From NCBI GenBank assembly GCA_017549815.1, contig JAFYNH010000093.1, positions 1 to 49,980 on the forward strand: DNA of 49,980 bases, in the 5' to 3' direction. Of the stretch, positions 1 to 5,740 are shown piece by piece. The notes under the pieces are model-generated. The model was not told the origin of the DNA. It did not search any database and worked only from the letters and a program-made list of their open reading frames with translations. The stretch comes from Selenomonadaceae bacterium (GTDB lineage: Bacteria > Bacillota > Negativicutes > Selenomonadales > Selenomonadaceae). The position numbers and the translations under genes are program-made. How positions within the stretch are numbered: position 1 is the stretch's first letter; each line of letters starts with the position of its first letter.

Positions 1-15
1 CTGAAAACTTTCTGA

Positions 16-21
16 TATAAT
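16..21 (+). promoter_or_regulatory. Extended -10 promoter of the Fst-like toxin mRNA
   Basis: TATAAT preceded by TG one base upstream (TGaTATAAT) is a perfect extended -10. The -35 would lie just outside the left edge. Transcription would begin near base 28, giving a leader of about 55 nt before the toxin ATG. In that leader ACCTCC (36-41) can pair with GGAGGT (70-75) over the SD, and GTACCT (34-39) can alternatively pair with AGGTAC (56-61). Leader structures that mask the SD are known for fst-type toxin mRNAs. Confidence 0.6.
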
Positions 22-80
22 CGCGCCAATGCCGTACCTCCGAGTTCGCAGTTATAGGTACTTTAGGAGGGAGGTGAGAT

Positions 81-103
81 TTATGTTCGAAGTACTCGTT
101 GCT
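81..103 (+). repeat. Direct repeat copy 1, over the toxin start codon
   Basis: TTATGTTCGAA followed directly by GTACTCGTTGC. The second copy is at 300-326. In pAD1 par-type loci, such repeats at the two ends are read in opposite directions by the two RNAs and create their complementarity. Confidence 0.75.
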
Positions 104-208
104 TTGAGCGTGGCTACGGTTGGCGGAGCACTCGGTACCTTTATCGGTGGCGTGTTACTCGACTACTACCATAGCAAAAAAAGTAAACGGCAGAAACGTA
201 TTCACTGA
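83..208 (+). CDS. Small membrane peptide, candidate Fst/holin-like type I toxin
   Basis: This 41-residue peptide starts MFEVLVALSVATVGG, continues through a single hydrophobic segment (about residues 4-26) and ends in a strongly basic tail (KKSKRQKR). It follows a very strong SD (AGGAGGGAGGTGAG), which argues for real translation. A short hydrophobic helix plus a charged tail is the hallmark of Fst, TxpA and 'putative holin-like' toxins, which insert in the cytoplasmic membrane. The surroundings match a type I locus: a bidirectional hairpin just downstream, a strong opposing promoter, and a 23-bp sequence spanning the start codon that is repeated at 300-326. Family membership is inferred from architecture; the residues are not a clear match to any member I can name. 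Alternatives are a small structural membrane protein or a phage remnant. Confidence 0.65.
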   Translation: MFEVLVALSVATVGGALGTFIGGVLLDYYHSKKSKRQKRIH

Positions 209-252
209 TTGCCCTAGATAATCGAATTAGCCAATCGGTTAGGCAAAACGAA

Positions 253-284
253 GCCCCGCGCAGTTAGCCAAGCTGTGCGGGGTT
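253..284. terminator. Bidirectional terminator between toxin mRNA and antisense RNA
   Basis: A 10-bp stem is formed by CCCCGCGCAG (254-263) and CTGTGCGGGG (273-282) with a 9-nt loop. The plus-strand exit is TTATTCGTT; the minus-strand exit is TTCGTTTT. Both the toxin mRNA and the antisense RNA would end here, so their 3' ends overlap, as in pAD1 par. Confidence 0.65.
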
Positions 285-299
285 ATTCGTTCGGTGATA

Positions 300-326
300 T
301 TATGTTCGAACTGCAGTACTCGTTGC
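300..326 (+). repeat. Direct repeat copy 2, in the antisense RNA 5' region
   Basis: TTATGTTCGAA, then the 4-nt insertion CTGC, then AGTACTCGTTGC, the same two blocks as the copy at the toxin start. The 4-nt insertion would bulge in the RNA duplex. Confidence 0.75.
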
Positions 327-351
327 AGTTGTTGTTTTAATCAACGTCATT

Positions 352-380
352 AATTTAGCATACGTTCAATTTTTTGTCAA
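352..380 (-). promoter_or_regulatory. Strong promoter for the antisense RNA
   Basis: On the minus strand: TTGACA (375-380), a 17-bp spacer ending TGC, and TAAATT (352-357). A consensus -35, ideal spacing and a TGn extension make this one of the best promoters in the window. High expression of the RNA over the mRNA is what a type I antitoxin requires. Confidence 0.7.
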
Positions 381-383
381 TGG

Positions 384-460
384 AGCGGGAAGGATTAAGG
401 GATTAGGATTCGGAGGCAAAGGGTTTTACCCTGACATCTTATCCCTTTTCCCTGACCCCT
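384..460. repeat. Heptamer-type repeat element at the 3' end of the MmeI-like gene
   Basis: A run of GGGATTAGGAT-like units is followed by its complement (TTATCCC, TTTTCCC), forming an imperfect hairpin. It belongs to the TAGGRAY heptamer family found between the chemotaxis genes. It overlaps the end of the restriction gene and supplies its last few codons and its stop. Confidence 0.55.
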
Positions 461-3165
461 TCATAAAGTTTCATAAGCCGCGCCACTATTGCCGGTTCGT
501 CGTCCAAAATGTCGCTGAAACCATAAGCCTTTGCTACTGCGCGGTCGTTTTTCTTATGTGCTTCGCGCAGGTCTTTGGGCATTGATAGTTCGTCGTATAA
601 ATCGGCTAACGTCGCGTCGGGATATTTCGCCCGAACGTCCAAAATATTCTGCGCCGTCTCTTCTATCTTAGACGAATACTCGCACCAACAAAACGTATTA
701 TAAACAAGGTCTCTACCGTATCTGTAGCCATTTCCAATGCGTCCGCCTGCAATTCTCATCCATGCCATATGAATTGAACTTGTTAAAACGCCGAAATGAA
801 AAAGCTCCGCGTTCGCAATGAAAAGCGCACCGTCATTTAAAACAACTTCAGATTCGACAAATCCCATAGGAATATATTGGCGATTTGAAGACGAATGACG
901 CGGAATAACTATTTTGGGAGCCTCAATATATCTTGTTCGTGCGAAAAGCGTCGGTACTTTTGCATAACGATTAATTTCCAAACTTTTACTTGCCAAACGA
1001 AAATCTCTGACGGCTTCAACTCTTTTCATGACGCGGGGCATTTGTCTAAGTTCATTAGGCGGGCAATCTTTAAGCCATAAACAATATCTAACTTTGCCTT
1101 TGATAAAATCTTCGCCGCTTAAAAACGTGTGAATATATTTTGTAGCGAGTGGATTCTTTTTGATAAGTTCGTCGCGTTCGTCAGCAGATAAAATTAAATT
1201 ACCGCCGTCCGTAGGATTTGCTCCGACGAACATAGGCGGAATACCTTTAGGCGGGTCGGCTTTAGGTTTGATGATGACGTTTGCGCCGTCGATAAGGTAA
1301 GCGTTGATAAAGTTGACGACGCGGACGGAATTGCCGTTGAAAATTCTTTTAATGGGCGCGTCGAAAGTAGCAAAGCCGACAACGACGCAATGAACGGCGG
1401 CTTTATCGGAACTTTCGCTGAACCATTTAAAAGTTTGGTGGACGAAATTAATCACGACGCCCTTGCCGAAAAGATATTCCCAGAGCGGCTCGACGGCGAT
1501 ACCTTGACTGATAGAGTTGGTGGAGACGAAGGCGCATTGAATTTTGGTGCCTTGAATGAAGTCGGCGGCTTTCTTATACCAACACGCCACATAGTCGAGG
1601 TTGCCGAAATTTTTAATGCCCTTGAAGATATTAGCCATGTCGGCTTTCTGCGCGGGCGTCTGAAAACTTTTGCCGACAAAGGGCGGATTGCCGATAATGT
1701 AGTTTGGCAGGGAATTAGAGCAGTAGGGAAATAGCGAAGTAGCTGTTGACCTACTTCCCTCATTCCCTAATTCGCTACTTCCCTCAAAAAGCTTTTTCCA
1801 GTCAATGCGGAGGGCGTTTCCTTCGTGAATGTTTTCAAACTCTTTGAGCGGGAAATTTTTTAAGTCCTTATGAACGATGGCGGCGGTTTCCTTTTTCATT
1901 TTGAGTTCGGCAATCCACATAGACGTTTTGGCGACGGTGACGGCGAAGTCGTTCAATTCGATGCCGTAAAAATTTTGGATAGAAACTTTAATGGGGTCGT
2001 CGAGTTCGCCGAGTTGAATTTGAGAGCCGAGCAAGGCTTTAAGGACTTCATTCTCAAGGCGACGGAGCGACAGATAACTTTCCGTTAAAAAGTTGCCGGA
2101 GCCGCAAGCGGGGTCGAAAACTTTGATTGAGGCGAGTTTATCTTGGAAATCGCGGAATTGTTTTTTAGTTTTAAGGCTAGAAAATTCTTCGCGAAGGTCG
2201 TCCATAAAGAGCGGGTTGATAACTTTGCGGATATTTTCAACGTCGGTGTAATGCATACCGCCTTCGCGGCGCGTTTCGGGGTTAAGTGTGGATTCAAAGA
2301 CGGTGCCGAAAATCGTTGGGCTGATACCTTCCCAGTTGAAGTTACTGCTTGCCTCTTCCAATAAAAGTTCGCGGAGTTCGGGCGTAAAGTTTGGGAAGTC
2401 TATTTCGTCAGCGAAAAGTCCGCCATTAACGTAGGGGAAATTTTTAAGTGCGTCGTCTAGGTAGGGGCTACGCATTTCGATTGGCGTATTTAGGACTTGG
2501 AAGAGTTCACGGAGGGCGCGGCGGATATTATTTTCGTTTAGGAGGTAGTCGCGGAAATTTTTATGTTTACCGAAGATGTCGACGGACTCGGCGTAAAGAC
2601 AGAAGATGATTCGGACGCAGAGGATATTAAGATTTTTTTCGCTGGAACCGGGCGCGAGGGTTTTAAGGAGTTCGTTATAAATTTTAGCGACGATTCTGCC
2701 GGCTTCGAGTGAGAGCTTTTTTTCGAGACGTTCTTTAATTTTATATGGGTCGATAAGGAAATCGAGTGCGTGATAATTATTGGGCAGGTCTTCGAGTGGA
2801 ATTATCAGCGGATTTTTTTCGGGATATTTTTTATCCATATCGAAGACGCGGAACTCTTTGAAGTTGCAGGTGATGATTCGGCGGGCTTTGCGAGAGTATT
2901 CAAGTTCGTTATCGTAGCGTTTAGCCTGCAGGAAAATTTCTGGGTCGTCGAGTTTAACGTTGGAGCTTTTTTGTTCGATAAGGGTATTGGTATCCTCAAT
3001 CAGCGCGTCGATAAAACCGTTTGATACGGGCACTTCAAAGCGGATAATTTTTTCAGGCTCGTCAACGTCGAACAGGTCGCGGAGCAAAGTCAGCCAAAAA
3101 GATTGTGCCTCGCCCTTTTCGTAGCCGTGCCCTGTCCATTGCTCCACAAATTTTTTAGCGTTCAT
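439..3165 (-). CDS. MmeI-like type IIL restriction-modification enzyme (nuclease, methyltransferase and specificity in one chain)
   Basis: The N-terminus carries a PD-(D/E)xK-type centre (D53, E64-Q-K66 in FIDALIEDTNTLIEQK), as in MmeI. A helical spacer follows, then a gamma-class N6-adenine methyltransferase with the SAM motif FDPACGSGNF near residue 353 and catalytic NPPF near residue 494, then a C-terminal target-recognition region. Its 908 residues fit the family (about 900-1100). Such enzymes cut and methylate with one polypeptide, so no separate methylase gene is expected and none is seen. The ATG is 9-10 bases after AAGGAG. Just before NPPF, about 27 residues (EGSSELGNEGSRSTATSL...) are encoded by an in-frame heptamer-type repeat, and the last residues (VREKG) by another. 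Whether the enzyme tolerates the insertion is unknown. It is flanked on both sides by type I toxin candidates. Confidence 0.85.
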   Translation of the reverse strand: MNAKKFVEQWTGHGYEKGEAQSFWLTLLRDLFDVDEPEKIIRFEVPVSNGFIDALIEDTNTLIEQKSSNVKLDDPEIFLQAKRYDNELEYSRKARRIITCNFKEFRVFDMDKKYPEKNPLIIPLEDLPNNYHALDFLIDPYKIKERLEKKLSLEAGRIVAKIYNELLKTLAPGSSEKNLNILCVRIIFCLYAESVDIFGKHKNFRDYLLNENNIRRALRELFQVLNTPIEMRSPYLDDALKNFPYVNGGLFADEIDFPNFTPELRELLLEEASSNFNWEGISPTIFGTVFESTLNPETRREGGMHYTDVENIRKVINPLFMDDLREEFSSLKTKKQFRDFQDKLASIKVFDPACGSGNFLTESYLSLRRLENEVLKALLGSQIQLGELDDPIKVSIQNFYGIELNDFAVTVAKTSMWIAELKMKKETAAIVHKDLKNFPLKEFENIHEGNALRIDWKKLFEGSSELGNEGSRSTATSLFPYCSNSLPNYIIGNPPFVGKSFQTPAQKADMANIFKGIKNFGNLDYVACWYKKAADFIQGTKIQCAFVSTNSISQGIAVEPLWEYLFGKGVVINFVHQTFKWFSESSDKAAVHCVVVGFATFDAPIKRIFNGNSVRVVNFINAYLIDGANVIIKPKADPPKGIPPMFVGANPTDGGNLILSADERDELIKKNPLATKYIHTFLSGEDFIKGKVRYCLWLKDCPPNELRQMPRVMKRVEAVRDFRLASKSLEINRYAKVPTLFARTRYIEAPKIVIPRHSSSNRQYIPMGFVESEVVLNDGALFIANAELFHFGVLTSSIHMAWMRIAGGRIGNGYRYGRDLVYNTFCWCEYSSKIEETAQNILDVRAKYPDATLADLYDELSMPKDLREAHKKNDRAVAKAYGFSDILDDEPAIVARLMKLYEGVREKG
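1708..1786. repeat. Heptamer-type palindromic element inside the MmeI-like coding sequence
   Basis: Units such as AGGGAATTAGAGCAGTAGGG are followed by the complementary CTACTTCCCTCATTCCCTAA, forming a long imperfect hairpin. In the coding strand it is open and in frame, adding a Ser/Asn/Gly-rich stretch directly upstream of methyltransferase motif IV. The same class of element is otherwise intergenic in this window. Confidence 0.7.
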
Positions 3166-3176
3166 GAAAAATCTCC

Positions 3177-3205
3177 TTGAAAAATTTTGTTACGTCGATT
3201 ATAAT
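3177..3205 (+). promoter_or_regulatory. Promoter of antitoxin RNA, toxin unit 1
   Basis: TTGAAA (3177-3182), a 17-bp spacer and TATAAT (3200-3205). Transcription would start near 3212 and run across toxin unit 1 in antisense. The -10 lies in the palindrome ATTATAAT, so it could also fire leftward into the divergent MmeI-like gene, but no good -35 is seen in that direction. Confidence 0.65.
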
Positions 3206-3228
3206 TCAATCAGCAGTAAAACAAAAGT

Positions 3229-3248
3229 GCCCTGCATTTCTGCAAGGC
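3229..3248 (-). terminator. Terminator of toxin mRNA, unit 1
   Basis: On the minus strand GCCTTGCA-GAAA-TGCAGGGC forms an 8-bp stem (one U-G wobble) closed by a GNRA tetraloop, followed by CACTTTTGTTTTA. The matching hairpin of unit 2 has two compensatory base-pair changes and keeps the wobble and the loop, so selection is on the minus-strand RNA. Confidence 0.7.
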
Positions 3249-3349
3249 GGAACTTAGAAAAAACTTAAAAGTGCTTGAAGGCGGTTTAGCCCCTCATATG
3301 TAGGAAAGCTTGCTTGGATTAAGATTACAAACAGTCGCTTGAATAGGGA

Positions 3350-3424
3350 TCAGGCGGCTGTGTTGCTGAGTACTAAGAGGATTATGGGTACAAGAATCGT
3401 AATTCTTATTATAATCTTAAGCAT
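3350..3424 (-). CDS. 24-residue hydrophobic peptide, candidate Ibs-like type I toxin, copy 1
   Basis: The peptide reads MLKIIIRITILVP, then IILLVLSNTAA, ending at TGA. Almost every residue from 4 to 19 is aliphatic, with K3 and R7 as the only charges, similar in style to Ibs toxins. The ATG is 4 nt after GGTGGAG. The GGGGG next to the SD can pair with CCCCC just upstream, which would mask it. A second copy 440 bp away differs at many bases but keeps 19 of 24 residues, with several silent changes, so the peptide itself is under selection. The mRNA would start at the promoter 3499-3527 and end at the GAAA hairpin, fully overlapped by an opposing RNA. Toxicity is inferred. Confidence 0.72.
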   Translation of the reverse strand: MLKIIIRITILVPIILLVLSNTAA

Positions 3425-3457
3425 TAGCTCCACCCCCTTTCTGGGGGCTTTCTTTTG
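3425..3457 (+). terminator. Terminator of antitoxin RNA, unit 1
   Basis: CCCCC (3433-3437), loop TTTCT, GGGGG (3443-3447), then CTTTCTTTT. On the opposite strand the same hairpin abuts the toxin SD, so one sequence does two jobs. Confidence 0.65.
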
Positions 3458-3498
3458 GATTGAAACCGCCTTTTGCCGCAAGGCATCAAGCACGACGA

Positions 3499-3527
3499 AT
3501 TATAAAACATTGGTCGATAATTTTCAA
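3499..3527 (-). promoter_or_regulatory. Promoter of toxin mRNA, unit 1
   Basis: On the minus strand: TTGAAA (3522-3527), a 17-bp spacer and TATAAT (3499-3504). The mRNA would start near 3492, leaving a leader of about 68 nt. The same promoter is preserved base for base in unit 2. Confidence 0.68.
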
Positions 3528-3548
3528 GCGTTTTTCATTTTTAATGGC

Positions 3549-3620
3549 TTGCAAAAATTTATCACGTCGATTATAATTCAGTCAGCAGTAAAACAAAAGT
3601 GCCCTGCATTTCTGCAAGGC
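3549..3620 (+). repeat. Partial third copy of the toxin-antitoxin module (promoter plus toxin-terminator hairpin, no toxin ORF)
   Basis: It repeats the left end of unit 1: TTGCAA (3549-3554), 17 bp, TATAAT (3572-3577), the leader CAGCAGTAAAAC and the hairpin GCCCTGCA...TGCAAGGC (3601-3620). The right end of unit 1 runs into it directly, so this is a truncated duplication. It may supply the antitoxin RNA promoter for unit 2. Confidence 0.6.
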
Positions 3621-3688
3621 GGAACTTAGAAAAAACTTGAAAGTTGCTTGGATTAAATAATGATTCACTTGTCAGTAAAACAAAAAGT

Positions 3689-3708
3689 GCCCCGTATTTC
3701 TACGAGGC
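3689..3708 (-). terminator. Terminator of toxin mRNA, unit 2
   Basis: On the minus strand GCCTCGTA-GAAA-TACGGGGC is followed by CACTTTTTGTTTTA. Relative to unit 1, two pairs change compensatorily (T-A to C-G and C-G to T-A), while the U-G wobble and GAAA loop are kept. Confidence 0.7.
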
Positions 3709-3791
3709 GAAGGTTGCTTGAAGGCGGTTTAGCCCCTCGTATATAGAATTTAGATAGACAAAGACGAAATCAGTCGCTAGCTTGTCGGAGC

Positions 3792-3866
3792 TTAGGCGGC
3801 TGTTTTCGTTAATACCAAGAGGATTACCGGGACTAAGATTATAACTCGAATGATAATCTTAAGCAT
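3792..3866 (-). CDS. 24-residue hydrophobic peptide, candidate Ibs-like type I toxin, copy 2
   Basis: The peptide reads MLKIIIRVIILVP, then VILLVLTKTAA, ending at TAA. It differs from copy 1 at five residues, all conservative or in the tail (I/V, T/I, I/V, S/T, N/K). The SD GGTGGAG and its spacing are the same, as are the pairing of the C-run and G-run upstream of the SD, the promoter and the terminator design. The plus-strand reading frame that crosses copy 1 is broken here by an extra C in the C-run, so only the minus-strand peptide is conserved. Expected location is the inner membrane; toxicity is inferred from the family style. Confidence 0.72.
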   Translation of the reverse strand: MLKIIIRVIILVPVILLVLTKTAA

Positions 3867-3874
3867 TAGCTCCA

Positions 3875-3899
3875 CCCCCCTTTCCGGGGGCTTTCTTTT
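3875..3899 (+). terminator. Terminator of antitoxin RNA, unit 2
   Basis: CCCCCC (3875-3880), loop TTTCC, GGGGG (3886-3890), then CTTTCTTTT, the counterpart of the unit 1 terminator. Confidence 0.62.
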
Positions 3900-3941
3900 G
3901 GATTGAAACCGCCTTTTGCCGCGAGGCATCAAGCACGAAGA

Positions 3942-3970
3942 ATTATAAAACATTGGTCGATAATTTTCAA
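3942..3970 (-). promoter_or_regulatory. Promoter of toxin mRNA, unit 2
   Basis: On the minus strand: TTGAAA (3965-3970), 17 bp and TATAAT (3942-3947), identical to the unit 1 promoter. The mRNA would start near 3935. Confidence 0.68.
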
Positions 3971-4016
3971 GCGGTTTTCATTTTTACACTAAAGAATTTC
4001 TCGGATAAAAAATTTC

Positions 4017-4045
4017 TTGACATGTTGCTTTGAAAGTGGTATAAG
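4017..4045 (+). promoter_or_regulatory. Promoter of tRNA-Thr
   Basis: TTGACA (4017-4022), 17-bp spacer, TATAAG (4040-4045), 24 bases before the tRNA. Confidence 0.65.
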
Positions 4046-4068
4046 TTAGCGTGTTGACTAGTTCAACT

Positions 4069-4141
4069 GCCGGCTTAGCTCAGTTGGTAGAGCAGCGCAT
4101 TCGTAATGCGCAGGTCGAAGGTTCGAGTCCCTTAGCCGGCT
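4069..4141 (+). tRNA. tRNA-Thr (anticodon CGT)
   Basis: The acceptor stem GCCGGCT/AGCCGGC, D arm GCTC...GAGC, anticodon stem GCGCA/TGCGC with loop TTCGTAA, and T arm with TTCGAGT are all present. Anticodon CGT at 4102-4104 reads ACG (Thr). The 3' CCA is not encoded. No attachment-site duplication is seen downstream. Confidence 0.95.
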
Positions 4142-4152
4142 TCATAAAAATT

Positions 4153-4240
4153 AAAGCCTCGATGAAAGTCGGGGCTTTAGCGTTTCAGATAAAAAATTAA
4201 GCCTCGAAAAATCTTCAGGGCTTATACTTTTCTTCTATGT
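4153..4240 (+). terminator. Terminator hairpins after tRNA-Thr
   Basis: AAAGCCTCGA...TCGGGGCTTT forms a 10-bp stem, followed by a second, weaker AAGCCT...AGGGCTT hairpin with the tail ATACTTTTCTT. The rest of the gap to the rhodanese gene (about 4240-4400) holds no gene, only an AAAGAAAAGTA-type sequence also seen near 46300-46340. Confidence 0.5.
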
Positions 4241-4407
4241 TGCACTTCGCTTTCCTATTCAAGGCAACAAAAGAAAAGTAGGTTCAATAAACAAAAATTA
4301 GTCTTAAAATAAATTGAAACGACGCGACAGCGTTTCGGCGTGTCCATACTTTCTAAAAGCGGGGACAAAAAAGCGACGGGGATAAAATTCCTCGCCGCTA
4401 TATCTTT

Positions 4408-4920
4408 TTATTTTTCTTCGTCGTCTTCAACGTCAGTATCTTCAACGTCGGGTTCCTCAACTTCGCCGTCCATAGTTTCGGTTTCTTCGGATTCAACGGC
4501 AGTGCCTTCAACTTCGCCCGTCCAATCGATTATGCCGCCCATAGTGTAGACGTTTTTATAGCCCTTTTCGATAAGAACTTTCGCAGTAAGTCCGCCGCGA
4601 TTGCCGTCACCGCAATAAGTAATTAGCACGTCTTCCTTATTGGGTATCTTCTCGAAATTCTCTGCTACAGCCGCCTCAAGCGGGAAATTAATCGCGCCGG
4701 GTATATGCCGCATTTCGTAATCCTTCGGGAAACGACAATCCAAAAGTTTTGCATTGGGATCCGCCGCTAACATTTCCATTGCCTTATCCTGCGGAATTTT
4801 CCTGATTTCAATTTCCTGCTTTTTCTGCGGTTCCTGCGCGGACGGTTTTTGTCCCGTATCTCCGCAACCCACACACACTGCCGACAGTAAAATCATTAAC
4901 CCGCATAAAAATTTTTTCAA
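4408..4920 (-). CDS. Exported rhodanese-like protein with acidic C-terminal tail
   Basis: An N-terminal signal sequence (MKKFLCGLMILLSAVCVGC) ends at a lipobox-like CVGC, so this is probably a lipoprotein. A short Gln/Pro/Lys linker leads to a single rhodanese domain with LLDCR and an active-site loop YCGDGNRGG, in which Cys is the sulfur or redox acceptor. After the conserved end DWTG, a tail of about 30 mostly Glu/Asp residues is added that the two neighbouring paralogues lack. It is the last of three consecutive rhodanese genes behind a permease-kinase fusion. Single-domain exported rhodaneses carry sulfane sulfur; the substrate here is unknown. Confidence 0.8.
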   Translation of the reverse strand: MKKFLCGLMILLSAVCVGCGDTGQKPSAQEPQKKQEIEIRKIPQDKAMEMLAADPNAKLLDCRFPKDYEMRHIPGAINFPLEAAVAENFEKIPNKEDVLITYCGDGNRGGLTAKVLIEKGYKNVYTMGGIIDWTGEVEGTAVESEETETMDGEVEEPDVEDTDVEDDEEK

Positions 4921-4935
4921 AATAACTAACCCCCT

Positions 4936-5322
4936 TTATTTAATATCCGTGCCCGATACCGAGCCAGTCCAATCAACTATGCCGCCCATGTCATAGACGT
5001 TTTTATAACCTTCATTGATAAGAATTTTTGCCGCCTCTTCCGAACGCCGCCCCGTCCGACAATAAATTATAATCGTCGCGTCCTTGTCGGGCAATGAAGA
5101 AAAGTTTCTATTGCGCAAGTCGTTAAGCGGAACGAGCAGAGCGTTTGGAATATGTTTTTTCTCAAATTCTTCGGGCGTGCGAACGTCAAGGATAATCGCG
5201 TCTTTATTTTCGGCTATCATCTTTCGCGCCTCGTCGTGACTTATCTTGACATAATTACTTTCGCCACAACCTAAGCACAGCGGCATTAACAAAATCATCA
5301 ACACCCATAGAAATTTTTTCAA
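4936..5322 (-). CDS. Exported rhodanese-like lipoprotein, second of three
   Basis: Signal sequence MKKFLWVLMILLMPLCLGC with a lipobox-like CLGC, then one rhodanese domain: AIILDVRTPEEF, then the active-site loop YCRTGRRSEEAA and the closing DMGGIVDWTG. It is very close in sequence to the next gene upstream, indicating a recent tandem duplication. The 15-bp gap to the upstream gene and the 15-bp gap to the downstream gene place all three in one transcript with the permease-kinase. Confidence 0.82.
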   Translation of the reverse strand: MKKFLWVLMILLMPLCLGCGESNYVKISHDEARKMIAENKDAIILDVRTPEEFEKKHIPNALLVPLNDLRNRNFSSLPDKDATIIIYCRTGRRSEEAAKILINEGYKNVYDMGGIVDWTGSVSGTDIK

Positions 5323-5337
5323 AGCCTCCGCTCCTTC

Positions 5338-5733
5338 TTACTTAACTTTCGTGCCTGAAATAGAACCCGTCCAATCGACTATGTCGCCCATGTCGTAGAC
5401 GTTTTTGTAGCCCGCATTGACAAGAATTTTTGCCGCCTCCTCTGACCGCCGACCAGTATGACAATAAATTATAATCATCGCGTCCTTGTCGGGCAATGAA
5501 GAAAAGTTGCCGTTGCGCAAGTCGTCAATCGGAACAAGTAAAGCGTTCGGAATATGTTTTTTGTCAAATTCTTCGAGCGTGCGAACATCAAGAATAATGG
5601 CGTCTTTGTTTTCGTCCATCATCTTCTGCGCCTCGTCATGACTTATCTTAACGTAATTATCGCCGCAACCCGTGAACAATACGAAGATAAAAATCATCAT
5701 CGCGGCAACTGACAAATTTTTTCTCAAAATCAT
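5338..5733 (-). CDS. Exported rhodanese-like lipoprotein, first of three
   Basis: The hydrophobic N-terminus ends in LFTGC (lipobox-like). The rhodanese domain follows with AIILDVRTLEEF and the catalytic loop YCHTGRRSEEAA. It starts 7 bp after the stop of the permease-histidine kinase fusion, so it is cotranscribed with it. The duplicated pair shares long identical blocks (KISHDEA, ENKDAIILDVRT, FSSLPDKDA). The set may handle sulfur at the cell surface for the same nutrient response the kinase controls; that link is inferred from position only. Confidence 0.82.
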   Translation of the reverse strand: MILRKNLSVAAMMIFIFVLFTGCGDNYVKISHDEAQKMMDENKDAIILDVRTLEEFDKKHIPNALLVPIDDLRNGNFSSLPDKDAMIIIYCHTGRRSEEAAKILVNAGYKNVYDMGDIVDWTGSISGTKVK

Positions 5734-5740
5734 CAGCCCC

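Larger units (their letters stand above)
253..345 (-). ncRNA. Predicted antisense antitoxin RNA (RNA II-like)
   Basis: The predicted start is near 345 from the promoter at 352-380, and the predicted end is the shared hairpin, giving a transcript of about 90 nt. It reads the repeat at 300-326 in antisense. That repeat matches toxin mRNA bases 81-103 in two blocks (11 nt and 12 nt) with a 4-nt insertion between them. The RNA could therefore pair with the toxin start codon region and with the terminator hairpin, without overlapping the rest of the gene. No ORF with an SD is seen on this strand. Ends are predicted from motifs only. Confidence 0.6.
3212..3457 (+). ncRNA. Predicted antisense antitoxin RNA, unit 1
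   Basis: About 245 nt from the promoter at 3177-3205 to the terminator at 3425-3457. It is complementary to the whole toxin ORF, to its SD and to part of its leader, the arrangement of Sib RNAs over ibs genes. It contains an ACAGTCGC/GCGGCTGT stem that is conserved in the second unit. No SD-led ORF conserved between the two units is seen on this strand. Confidence 0.6.
3584..3900 (+). ncRNA. Predicted antisense antitoxin RNA, unit 2
   Basis: It could start near 3584 from the good TATAAT promoter of the partial copy, or near 3670 from the weaker TTGAAA (3637-3642)/TAATGA signal closer in. It ends at CCCCCC...GGGGG CTTTCTTTT (3875-3899). It covers the second toxin ORF, its SD and its terminator. 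The start is uncertain because of the partial duplication. Confidence 0.5.

Noticed and set aside
3339..3629. A 96-codon plus-strand reading frame across toxin unit 1
   Set aside because: It is antisense to the conserved 24-residue peptide, has no SD, and the corresponding frame in unit 2 is broken by an extra C in the C-run.
4069..4141. tRNA-Thr as the attachment site of an integrated element
   Set aside because: No integrase gene and no repeat of the tRNA 3' end were seen in the window.
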